DNA of 43,754 nt from Alcaligenaceae bacterium. GTDB taxonomy: Bacteria > Pseudomonadota > Gammaproteobacteria > Burkholderiales > Burkholderiaceae_B. The DNA lies in the NCBI GenBank assembly GCA_947380655.1, contig CANCRX010000021.1, forward strand, positions 1-43,754, read 5' to 3'. Below are positions 8,786-16,402 of the stretch, in pieces. A program made the position numbers and the translations under genes. Position 1 is the first letter of the stretch. Every line of letters starts with the position of its first letter. The notes under the pieces are model-generated. The model saw nothing but the letters and a program-made list of their open reading frames with translations, was not told the origin of the DNA and ran no database searches.

Positions 8786-8810
8786 TTGTCAGGCTTAATC
8801 AGGACTGCGC

Positions 8811-9392
8811 ATGACTGCTGAGACGAAAGACGCCGATGCTGTGATTGACCTGTCTAATCAGTTTTTGATGGCGATGCCCGGGATGGTGGGCGGCAATCTT
8901 GCGGGTACAGTCATCTATGTCTGTGAACACAGCCCCAAAGGCGCGCTGGGGCTGGTGATCAACCGTCCGACAGATCTAACGGTCGAAAGCTTGCTTGAAA
9001 AGATCGATTTAAAGTTAGAAATCAAGCCGGCAAAGGATTCTTTGGTTTTTTTTGGTGGACCTGTACAGACCGATCGTGGCTTTGTACTGCACGCCCCCGC
9101 ACGTGAATACAGTTCAAGCATTAAGTTCGATGGGATGGCGCTGACGACCTCGCGTGATGTACTTGAGGATGTCGCGGGTGGCCATGGTCCTGAAAATATT
9201 CTCGTCACGCTGGGGTATGCCGGCTGGGGGGCGGGTCAGCTCGAGAACGAGCTGGCACAGAATGCCTGGTTAAGCGTTGCTTGCGATACCAAAATTATTT
9301 TCGGTATTCCTCCTGAAGAGCGTTATGACGCTGCGCTCAAGCTACTTGGAATTGATCCGGTGATGCTGACGGGTGATGCCGGGCATGCATGA
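8811..9392 (+). CDS. YqgE/AlgH family protein
   Basis: A 193-residue cytoplasmic protein of the DUF179 (YqgE/AlgH) family. Diagnostic segments are NQFLMAMPGM, VIYVCEHSPKGALGLVINRPT, FFGGPVQTDRGFVLH and ILVTLGYAGWGAGQLENELAQNAWLS. Members are widely linked to ruvX, as here, where the downstream gene begins before this stop codon. The biochemical function is unresolved; AlgH was named for an effect on alginate regulation in Pseudomonas. Confidence 0.93.
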   Translation: MTAETKDADAVIDLSNQFLMAMPGMVGGNLAGTVIYVCEHSPKGALGLVINRPTDLTVESLLEKIDLKLEIKPAKDSLVFFGGPVQTDRGFVLHAPAREYSSSIKFDGMALTTSRDVLEDVAGGHGPENILVTLGYAGWGAGQLENELAQNAWLSVACDTKIIFGIPPEERYDAALKLLGIDPVMLTGDAGHA

Positions 9393-9777
9393 AGAAACCC
9401 TTCTCGCCTTTGACTACGGTGAAAAAAAACTTGGTGTGGCGATCGGGAATTCTTTACTCAGGCAATCCAGACCTCTGGATATTATTCTTGAGCTCACCCG
9501 GGTCGCCCGTTTTGCCCGTATTGCGGCACTCATCGATACCTGGAAACCCGAGCGAATTGTGGTGGGGCTAGCGCTTGAATCGGATGGCTCCGAACACTAT
9601 CCTGCTGGGCATTGTCGTCGGTTTGCACGCCAGATTGAAGGGCGTTTCGGGATCCCTGTTGTTCTTGTCGATGAGAGGGGCTCGAGCGTCGAGGCCCAGA
9701 AATTCACCGGAAATAACCCCGATGATGCGCACGCAGCGGCTATTATTCTGCAACGATACTTTGACGCATTACCTTAA
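9376..9777 (+). CDS. ruvX: RuvX/YqgF Holliday-junction-resolvase-like nuclease
   Basis: About 133 residues with the RNase H fold of the YqgF family, associated with pre-16S rRNA 5'-end maturation and resolvase-like activity. The acidic active-site positions are retained: FDYGEKKLGVAIG, VVGLALESDGSE, VDERGSS and DDAHAAAIIL. The exact start is unclear: GTG 9373, ATG 9376 and ATG 9385 are all in frame and all overlap the yqgE stop. Overlap with yqgE and 8 bp to pyrR indicate one transcript. Confidence 0.92.
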   Translation: MPGMHEETLLAFDYGEKKLGVAIGNSLLRQSRPLDIILELTRVARFARIAALIDTWKPERIVVGLALESDGSEHYPAGHCRRFARQIEGRFGIPVVLVDERGSSVEAQKFTGNNPDDAHAAAIILQRYFDALP

Positions 9778-9785
9778 AGAGCGCT

Positions 9786-10328
9786 ATGGCCCAATTACCC
9801 CCACTTTACACACCGGAACAGCTGCCCGATGCGGAAACGCTTTACGCGAATTTGCTCACTGCAGTACGTCATGAAATTCAGACCTTGCCGATCCAGCAAG
9901 TGCATCTGGTTGGCATTCACTCGGGCGGAGCCTGGCTCGCACAAAGACTGCATCGTGATCTGAAACTGGTACAGCCTTTTGGCACCCTGGATATCAGCTT
10001 TTATCGAGATGATTTCGACAGGATTGGTTTGCACGCACAGGTGATGCCCTCAGAGATCAATTTCCCCGTATCCGGCAAGCATCTGATTCTGGTCGATGAT
10101 GTGCTCTACACCGGACGTACAATTCGCGCAGCCATGAATGAGCTGTTTGATTATGGTCGTCCTGCCTCAATCCGCTTAGCTGTGCTGGTTGACCGTGGCG
10201 GGCGAGAGCTGCCGATCAGCGCGGCTGCTGTGGGAGGCTGTGTAGAACCTGCACCCCAGGGCAGCCTGGTGTTGTCGCAGACAGAGGCCGGAGGTTTGGT
10301 ACTCACCGTTGAATCTGAGGAAAATTAA
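9786..10328 (+). CDS. pyrR: Bifunctional pyrR regulator/uracil phosphoribosyltransferase family protein
   Basis: A 180-residue type-I phosphoribosyltransferase of the PyrR family. The PRPP-binding loop LILVDDVLYTGRTIRAAMNEL lies at about residues 100-120, and the family segments IHSGGAWLAQRL and DISFYRDDF are present. In Bacillus, PyrR attenuates pyr transcription by binding leader RNA. Here the gene has only 8 bp before it and overlaps pyrB by one base, so there is no room for a leader of that kind at this site. Uracil phosphoribosyltransferase activity or another regulatory mode is more likely. Confidence 0.92.
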   Translation: MAQLPPLYTPEQLPDAETLYANLLTAVRHEIQTLPIQQVHLVGIHSGGAWLAQRLHRDLKLVQPFGTLDISFYRDDFDRIGLHAQVMPSEINFPVSGKHLILVDDVLYTGRTIRAAMNELFDYGRPASIRLAVLVDRGGRELPISAAAVGGCVEPAPQGSLVLSQTEAGGLVLTVESEEN

Positions 10329-11281
10329 TGCGTAATCCACAACTCAACCGGCACGGCGAGCTGACCCATCTGATTACTACAGAAGGCCTGCCACGCAGTA
10401 TCTTGACGCACATTCTGGATACGGCTGAAACTTTTGTACCACTCGCCGATCGCGATGTAAAAAAAGTCCCTCTGTTGCGGGGTAAAAGCGTATTCAACCT
10501 GTTTTTTGAAAATTCGACGCGTACGCGTACGACCTTTGAGATCGCGGCTAAACGCCTGTCGGCTGACGTTTTTAATCTCAACATCAATGTTTCGTCTGCA
10601 GCCAAAGGCGAAAGCCTGCTCGATACCATTGCTAACCTGTCAGCGATGCAGGCTGATTTGTTTGTCGTGCGCCATGAAGCCAGTGGTGCGCCGTATCTGA
10701 TTGCTCAGCACGTCGCCCCGCACGTTCATGTGATCAATGCTGGCGATGGTCGCCATGCGCATCCGACACAGGCCTTGCTGGATATGTACACGATCCGGCA
10801 TTTCAAAAAAGATTTTTCAAATCTGACTGTTGCGGTCGTGGGCGATATCCTGCATTCGCGCGTGGCGCGCTCCAATATTCATGCCTTGACTACGCTGGGA
10901 GTCGCTGAGGTGCGTGCGATTGGCCCACTTACCTTGTTGCCTAGCGGTCTGGAACAAATGGGCGTGCGCGTATTTACTGACATGAACGAAGGTCTGAAGG
11001 ATGTCGATGTCATCATCATGCTGCGCTTACAAAACGAACGGATGCGTGGCGCTTTATTACCTTCCTCGCACGAATACTTTAAACACTACGGCCTGACAGA
11101 AGAAAAACTCGCCCTCGCCAAGTCCGATTGCATCGTCATGCATCCTGGGCCGATGAACCGTGGCGTTGAAATTGCCTCCTCGGTAGCCGATGGTAAACAG
11201 TCTGTGATTCTGAATCAGGTGACTTTCGGAATCGCGGTTCGCATGGCAGTCATGAGTATTGTCGCAGGGGCCTCAGCATGA
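10328..11281 (+). CDS. pyrB: Aspartate carbamoyltransferase catalytic subunit
   Basis: A 317-residue enzyme that condenses carbamoyl phosphate and aspartate, the committed step of pyrimidine synthesis. The carbamoyl-phosphate motif FFENSTRTRTTFE is at about residues 59-71, followed by HPTQALLDMYTI and the aspartate-side MHPGPMNRGVEI. It starts within the pyrR stop (TAATG) and overlaps the next gene by 4 bp. No pyrI regulatory gene is present; the partner is the dihydroorotase-like product of the downstream gene, the arrangement known from Pseudomonas ATCase. Confidence 0.97.
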   Translation: MRNPQLNRHGELTHLITTEGLPRSILTHILDTAETFVPLADRDVKKVPLLRGKSVFNLFFENSTRTRTTFEIAAKRLSADVFNLNINVSSAAKGESLLDTIANLSAMQADLFVVRHEASGAPYLIAQHVAPHVHVINAGDGRHAHPTQALLDMYTIRHFKKDFSNLTVAVVGDILHSRVARSNIHALTTLGVAEVRAIGPLTLLPSGLEQMGVRVFTDMNEGLKDVDVIIMLRLQNERMRGALLPSSHEYFKHYGLTEEKLALAKSDCIVMHPGPMNRGVEIASSVADGKQSVILNQVTFGIAVRMAVMSIVAGASA

Positions 11282-12576
11282 ATCTGGAAATTAAAAATGG
11301 CCGTTTGATTGATCCCGCCAACGGTGTGGATCGGATTGCAACACTTTATATCGCCGAGGGAAAAATCGCAGCCTTCGACATTGCGCCTGCGAATTTTAAA
11401 GTCGAGCGCTCGATTGATGCTGCCGGCAAACTTGTGATTCCAGGGCTTGTTGATTTGGCGGCACGATTGCGTGAACCAGGCTTTGAGCACCGTGGCACGC
11501 TTGAGTCTGAGTTACGCGCAGCACTTGCCGGCGGTATTACCAGCCTTGTGTTGCCACCTGATACGGACCCAACGCTTGATGAGCCCGGCCTAGTCGAAAT
11601 GCTTAAGCAACGGGCCCGACAGCTCGATCAGGTCAACCTGTATCCGTTAGGCGCAATGACCGTAGGCTTAAAGGGCGAGGTCATTACTGAAATGGCTGAG
11701 CTCACTGAAGCGGGTTGCATTGCCTTTTCGCAGGCCGATACGCCCGTACTTGATACCAACGTTGTACTGCGCGCCATGCAGTATGCACGGACTTTTGATT
11801 ATGCCTTATGGTTGCGCGCGCAGGATCCCTGGATGTCGCGCGGAGGCGTGGCGGCAAGCGGTGCCTACGCATCACGGCTAGGCTTGTCTGGCGTGCCTGT
11901 GCAGGCCGAGACGATCGCTATTCATACCTTGCTCGAGTTGCAACGCACCTCTGGTGCGCGCTTGCATTTGTGCCGGTTGTCTTCAGCCGCAGGCATCGAG
12001 CTCGTGCGCGCAGCCAAACGCGAAGGACTTCCTGTGACCTGTGATGTCTCGGCGAATCACGTACATCTGACGGATGTGGATATCGGTTATTACGATAGTA
12101 ATTTCCGACTCGATCCGCCGCTTCGTGGTCAGCGCGATCGAGACGCCATTCGTGCGGCACTCGCTGACGGAACGATCGATGCGGTGTGCTCGGATCACAC
12201 GCCTGTTGATGATGATGACAAAATGATGCCCTTTGCCGAGGCCGAGCCTGGCGCGACTGGGCTTGAGTTGTTGCTTTCGCTCACCTTGAAATGGGCGCAA
12301 GATGCTCGCGTGCCTTTGCTCGAGGCGATCGCGCGGATTACGAGTGATCCGGCGCGCATCGTCTGCGCATCCTCTGCGGCGGTCCCCGCCTGTGGGCAAC
12401 TCGGGATTGGCGATGCTGCGGATATCTGTATCGTTGATCCAGAGGCCAGCTGGCAGGTTAGGCGCGAAGCGCTTCTGAGCCAGAGCCAGCACACCCCCTT
12501 CCTGAATATGGAGTTGCCAGGCCGGGTGATGGCTACGATCGTACGCGGTCGCGTGGCTTGGGAGCCCTCTGCTTAA
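11278..12576 (+). CDS. pyrC': Dihydroorotase-like protein, probably the inactive PyrC' partner of PyrB
   Basis: A 432-residue amidohydrolase-fold protein of the type-I dihydroorotase family. The fold signatures IPGLVDL, REPGFEHRGTLESE and CSDHTP are visible. The metal-binding DxHxHxR motif, however, reads DLAARLR at residues 59-65, so both histidines are lost. HVSHVST-like and DHAPH-like sites are also altered (HLCRLSS, DHTPVD). This pattern matches the PyrC' pseudo-dihydroorotases that assemble with PyrB into the large class-A ATCase of pseudomonads. The 4-bp overlap with pyrB supports a stoichiometric complex. A catalytic dihydroorotase should then be encoded elsewhere. Automated pipelines would simply call it dihydroorotase. 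Confidence 0.9.
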   Translation: MNLEIKNGRLIDPANGVDRIATLYIAEGKIAAFDIAPANFKVERSIDAAGKLVIPGLVDLAARLREPGFEHRGTLESELRAALAGGITSLVLPPDTDPTLDEPGLVEMLKQRARQLDQVNLYPLGAMTVGLKGEVITEMAELTEAGCIAFSQADTPVLDTNVVLRAMQYARTFDYALWLRAQDPWMSRGGVAASGAYASRLGLSGVPVQAETIAIHTLLELQRTSGARLHLCRLSSAAGIELVRAAKREGLPVTCDVSANHVHLTDVDIGYYDSNFRLDPPLRGQRDRDAIRAALADGTIDAVCSDHTPVDDDDKMMPFAEAEPGATGLELLLSLTLKWAQDARVPLLEAIARITSDPARIVCASSAAVPACGQLGIGDAADICIVDPEASWQVRREALLSQSQHTPFLNMELPGRVMATIVRGRVAWEPSA

Positions 12577-13316
12577 TGCGCGCGCTGCGTTTTCTGATTC
12601 GAGCGTGCTTGGCGCTCGTTTGGGTGATCGCGGGTCTGTTGCATATCGGACTGATCTTTCCCTTACTGGGATTGTCTGGCAGATTATTTTCAAAAAAATA
12701 CTGGTCAGCGGTGTTGCTCAAGATTTGTGGTGTGAAGGTCACGCAGCTTGGTATCCCGACTGCTGAGGGGCCAGTATTGTTCGTGGTCAATCACGTATCC
12801 TGGCTCGATATTTTCATTCTCAATTGCACGCGCGCGACCGCTTTTATTGCCAAAAGTGAAATCCGACATTGGCCGCTGATTGGCTGGCTGGCCAACGGTG
12901 CAGACACAATTTTTATTGAACGTGCTTCCAGACACGCTGTCCATCAGGTGGGCGAGTCGATGAAAACACATTTTGCCCAAGCGCAGGCGGTCGGTTTGTT
13001 TCCCGAAGGAACCACCTCGACTGGTTATACATTGCTGCCGTTCTATGCGAATTTGTTTGAGCCTGCGCGTAAATCCGGGGCGATTATTCAGCCGGTTGTG
13101 CTGAAGTATTTTCACCACGGCCGCCGCAGTGATTTTGCGGCCTTTGTGGGCGAGCAGACACTTTTACACAACATGTGGTGTGTGCTGGGGGGAACAGGGA
13201 CCTCGATTGAAATGATTTTTTTACCACCGATCTGGAATGGACAGGGAGAGCCCCCTGTGCGCGCCGAACTCAGCCGTTCGGCGCATCAGGTGATGGCGCA
13301 GTCACTCGAGTCTTGA
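12576..13316 (+). CDS. plsC: 1-acyl-sn-glycerol-3-phosphate acyltransferase
   Basis: A 246-residue membrane-associated PlsC-family acyltransferase that makes phosphatidic acid from lysophosphatidic acid. The catalytic HX4D motif is NHVSWLD (His73-Asp78) and the substrate motif is FPEGTTS at 142-148. An N-terminal hydrophobic stretch (residues 5-35) anchors it to the inner membrane. The ATG at 12576 is chosen because it overlaps the pyrC' stop by one base (TAATG); a TTG 18 bases earlier is less likely. It is the last gene of the plus-strand block. Lyso-ornithine-lipid acyltransferase (OlsA-like) activity is a possible alternative. Confidence 0.9.
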   Translation: MRALRFLIRACLALVWVIAGLLHIGLIFPLLGLSGRLFSKKYWSAVLLKICGVKVTQLGIPTAEGPVLFVVNHVSWLDIFILNCTRATAFIAKSEIRHWPLIGWLANGADTIFIERASRHAVHQVGESMKTHFAQAQAVGLFPEGTTSTGYTLLPFYANLFEPARKSGAIIQPVVLKYFHHGRRSDFAAFVGEQTLLHNMWCVLGGTGTSIEMIFLPPIWNGQGEPPVRAELSRSAHQVMAQSLES

Positions 13317-13338
13317 ACGTATATCCAAGATATCCTGC

Positions 13339-14373
13339 TTAACAGTCCTGACATTTGGGATGGGCGCGTAAGCGGGGATAAACACCCAGTGCGTTGCTCG
13401 CATAAATTTGCTTCTTTTGCGATGCATCCGCTGATGTTGAGGCATCGATATAGCGTTTGGTGTCATCAAAATAAAAATTCGTCAGTGGGTCGATTCCTTG
13501 CACCGCACCGACGGTTTCTGAAGCAAACAATACATTTTTTGTGGGGACGACTTTAAGCAATAAGTCGATACCTGGCTGATGATAAACGCACGTATCAAAA
13601 AAGACGTTGTCTAAGATTTTTTCTTCAAGCTTTAAACCCATATCCAGAGCAATACCGCGATAGCGACCCCAGTGATAGGGCGCTGCGCCACCGCCATGGG
13701 GGATGATGAATTTGAGGCTCGGAAAATCCTTAAAAATATCCGAAGTCAGAAACTGTACAAAGGCAGTCGTGTCGCCGTTGATATAGTGTGTGGCAACCGC
13801 AGGATTGAAGTGCGGATTGCACGAACCACTGACATGGATCATTGCGGGGATATTGAGCTCCACCATTTTTTCATACAGTGGATACCACCATTTTTTATCC
13901 CACAGCGGTGGATCCGACCACCTTCCACCTGAAGGATCGGGGTTCAGGTTTGCACCGATAAAGCCAAACTCATTGATACAGCGGTCGAGCTCTTCGAATA
14001 CGCGTGCGCCAGGTGCAACACCCGGTGCTTGTGGGAGCTGGCATACCCCGACAAAGGCGTCAGGGAACATCTGGACTGCGCGGTGAATCAGTTCATTACA
14101 GTAACGTGCCCAGACTACGTTGGTCTCTTCGTTGCCAGTGTGATGATCCATTCCCACCGCGCGAGGAGAAAAAATAGTCAGATCAATGCCACGCTCACGC
14201 ATGATGCGTAATTGGTTCTCACTAATGCCTCGACGGATTTCTTCGTCGCTGACGGGAGGTGGTGTAAGCGTTGGCGTGATTCCGGTGCGATTAAATTCTG
14301 CGATCTGATCGGTGCGAAATTTAGCAACCTGTGGCGGGGTAGTGGTGAAATGGCCGTGACAGTCAATGATCAT
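13339..14373 (-). CDS. ligJ: LigJ-type 4-oxalomesaconate hydratase (amidohydrolase family)
   Basis: A 344-residue amidohydrolase-2 family protein. The N-terminal metal motif is DCHGHF (His6, His8), followed by ENQLRIMRERGIDLTIFSPRA, INEFGFIGANLNPDPSGG, PAMIHVSGSCNPHF, FIIPHGGGAAPYHWGR, FFDTCVYHQPGIDLL and VLFASETVGAVQGIDP. This series corresponds closely to LigJ, which hydrates 4-oxalomesaconate in the protocatechuate 4,5-cleavage and gallate pathways. It lies 45 bp downstream of a Bug binding protein on the same strand and near an alpha/beta hydrolase, fitting an aromatic or dicarboxylate catabolic role. No dioxygenase is present in the window. A related amidohydrolase decarboxylase/hydratase on another substrate remains possible. 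Confidence 0.82.
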   Translation of the reverse strand: MIIDCHGHFTTTPPQVAKFRTDQIAEFNRTGITPTLTPPPVSDEEIRRGISENQLRIMRERGIDLTIFSPRAVGMDHHTGNEETNVVWARYCNELIHRAVQMFPDAFVGVCQLPQAPGVAPGARVFEELDRCINEFGFIGANLNPDPSGGRWSDPPLWDKKWWYPLYEKMVELNIPAMIHVSGSCNPHFNPAVATHYINGDTTAFVQFLTSDIFKDFPSLKFIIPHGGGAAPYHWGRYRGIALDMGLKLEEKILDNVFFDTCVYHQPGIDLLLKVVPTKNVLFASETVGAVQGIDPLTNFYFDDTKRYIDASTSADASQKKQIYASNALGVYPRLRAHPKCQDC

Positions 14374-14418
14374 GATGCGTTATCTGTAAATGTTGAGCGG
14401 ATGACAGGGCTGAAGCAC

Positions 14419-15399
14419 TCAGGCTGAGAAGTCGAGTTTAAATTCTGAAAGAAATTTTTTCATGAATATGGCTTCATCACTGATAAATTTATCTGTTTCT
14501 GGAATCGACCAGTTCAAGGGTTCAAGACCATTTTTCCGGAGTTTTTCAGAAATAGCAGGGCTACTGACAACTTTATTAATACTGTTGTGCAAGCTGGTGA
14601 TTGTTGCTTCTGGGGTGGTGGCTTGTGCAAAGACGCCGATCCAGGAAGGGACTGAGGAGCCTTTAAATACCTCGACCAAGGAGGGCGTGCCAGGCAAGCT
14701 AGCGATTGTTTTGGGTTGTGCGATAGCGATCCAGCGTAGCTTCCCGCTTGCCACCATCGCGCCTCCTACAGGGATCGTGGTGAACACAGCATCCAGGTGC
14801 CCACCTGCTGCATCAGCAATCATGGGTGCGCCCCCTTTGTAGGGAACCATATTCAGATTCAGTTGCGCGGATCGTTCAAGTAGCAGTGCAGCCAGATGGT
14901 GAGGACTACCAATCCCTGCAAGCCCTACGCGCAAAGGTGTTGGCGAATTTTTAGCTTTTGCCAGGAACTCAGGCAGCGTCTTGACTCCCAATTGCTCGGT
15001 GACAGCCAGCACCAAAATCATATCGGCAAATGCGGCGACCGGTTTCAGATCCTTAAGCGGGTCCACAGCCTTTGAAGATAGTTGCGGTACAAAGGGATTG
15101 GTTGTCAGTGTTGAGTTAGCAAAGACACCGAATACGCCCGCGTCACCAGGTTGGCGAGCGACATATTCGCACGCGATATTGCTCGCTGCACCGGGTTTGT
15201 TTTCAACGATAAACGTTGCACCTGTTTCCTGACCCAGTCCTTCGGCGATAGTGCGCGCTGCGAAATCTACCACACCACCTGCCGGATAGCCCACTACAAA
15301 CCGGAATTGTTTGCCAGCCCATTGTTGAGCGAAACTTGAAGGTGTCATTGCTGCTGCAACCGCCGCGACTAGCGAGGTCAGAATTTGTCTGCGATCCAT
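14419..15399 (-). CDS. Bug/TctC-family substrate-binding protein
   Basis: A 326-residue Bug-family periplasmic protein and the second in the window. It has a signal peptide (MDRRQILTSL, alanine-rich core, SFA-QQ cleavage) and the family signature FRFVVGYPAGGVVDFAARTIAEGL, then VENKPGAASNIA and VPYKGGAPMIADAAGGHLD. The ATG at 15399 has GGAG seven bases upstream. It is upstream of, and co-directional with, the ligJ-like gene (45 bp gap), suggesting it binds the substrate whose breakdown the hydratase serves. No TctAB permease is present nearby. Confidence 0.9.
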   Translation of the reverse strand: MDRRQILTSLVAAVAAAMTPSSFAQQWAGKQFRFVVGYPAGGVVDFAARTIAEGLGQETGATFIVENKPGAASNIACEYVARQPGDAGVFGVFANSTLTTNPFVPQLSSKAVDPLKDLKPVAAFADMILVLAVTEQLGVKTLPEFLAKAKNSPTPLRVGLAGIGSPHHLAALLLERSAQLNLNMVPYKGGAPMIADAAGGHLDAVFTTIPVGGAMVASGKLRWIAIAQPKTIASLPGTPSLVEVFKGSSVPSWIGVFAQATTPEATITSLHNSINKVVSSPAISEKLRKNGLEPLNWSIPETDKFISDEAIFMKKFLSEFKLDFSA

Positions 15400-15460
15400 C
15401 TCGTCTCCATTGGATATTTTATTTATTTATTGTTGTATTGATTGTGCCACGGTCTGGCAG

Positions 15461-15525
15461 TTGTTTCCTACAGATTTGTTTGATCGCGATTTGTTGCCTA
15501 CACTGCTGGGCTATTGTTTGTTACA
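15461..15525. promoter_or_regulatory. Three direct repeats in the divergent Bug/hydrolase promoter region
   Basis: TTGTTTCCTACA (15461-15472), TTGTTGCCTACA (15491-15502) and TTGTTTGTTACA (15514-15525) are near-copies of one 12-mer in the same orientation. The first two start exactly 30 bp apart, about three helical turns, and the third begins 23 bp later. They fill the 151-bp gap between divergent genes, where a cooperative regulator would bind. No regulator gene is adjacent. Confidence 0.4.
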
Positions 15526-15550
15526 ACGCGCCCTGACTGGATGAAACGAC

Positions 15551-16402
15551 ATGGATCCGAAGATAAATACCCCGACGCTGGAGTGGATTGCGGCTTACGA
15601 ATCGCGTGCAAGACGTCATGTGGTGCAAGTCGGTGATTACGAGGTGGTGTGGAGGCAATTCGGTCAGGGTGAGCCCCTGGCGCTCTTTCACGGTGGCCAT
15701 GGCAGCTGGTTGCACTGGGCACGCAATATCGATGCCCTGGCTGAAAAATACTCACTCTGGTTGCCTAATCTACCTGGGTATGGTGATTCCAGTACTCCGC
15801 AATTTGAAGATTTCACGAGTTTGATCGATGTGACGCTCGGGAGTATGGATCAGTTGTTCGGCTCAGCATGTGCGATCAATTTGTGTGGATTTTCTTTTGG
15901 GGGGTTGGTGGCCGCTAACCTTGCTGCAAGACGTCCTGCCGTTAAAAAACTCGCATTATTAGGACCCGGTGGACATGGTGGTCCCAGACGCCCACGCGGT
16001 AAGCTGCAGAACTGGAAAATCGCAGAGTCCGATGCGAAAGTGATTGAGGCGATGCGTCACAATCTGTGGGTCCATATGCTTTACGCAGACGAGCAGATTG
16101 ACCCGTTAGCCGTCGGCATTCATACGGATTCGTGCGTCAAGACGCGCTATCGCAGTCGTGGTCATTCATTTAAGGGCGACTTGAATCAGGCACTTGATCT
16201 ATACCAGGGCGAGATTTTATTTGCCTGGGGCGAGCATGATGTCACGGCAACACCAGAGGTGCTTATTCAGACGCTCGTGCAGACCCGCCCAGCAAGGGAA
16301 CATCTGATCGTCCGTGATGCCGGACACTGGGTGCAATACGAAGCCGCAGAGGCCATTAATCAAGTATTGATCGAGTGGTTTAGTCGTGGTCAAAAGGGTT
16401 GA
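15551..16402 (+). CDS. Alpha/beta-fold hydrolase
   Basis: A 283-residue alpha/beta hydrolase. The predicted triad is Ser115 in GFSFGG, Asp230 in WGEHDVT and His259 in AGHWVQYE, with an oxyanion loop HGGHGSW near residue 47. The fold and size resemble the meta-cleavage-product hydrolases (C-C bond cleavage in aromatic degradation) and simple esterases. Divergence from a Bug/ligJ-like pair favours an aromatic catabolic role, but the substrate is unknown. Its 3' end overlaps the convergent apaH by 23 bp. Confidence 0.85.
   Translation: MDPKINTPTLEWIAAYESRARRHVVQVGDYEVVWRQFGQGEPLALFHGGHGSWLHWARNIDALAEKYSLWLPNLPGYGDSSTPQFEDFTSLIDVTLGSMDQLFGSACAINLCGFSFGGLVAANLAARRPAVKKLALLGPGGHGGPRRPRGKLQNWKIAESDAKVIEAMRHNLWVHMLYADEQIDPLAVGIHTDSCVKTRYRSRGHSFKGDLNQALDLYQGEILFAWGEHDVTATPEVLIQTLVQTRPAREHLIVRDAGHWVQYEAAEAINQVLIEWFSRGQKG

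Noticed and set aside
13339..16402. Horizontally acquired mobile island around the ligJ-like genes
   Set aside because: No transposase, integrase, tRNA or flanking direct repeats are visible, and base composition looks like that of the neighbours.
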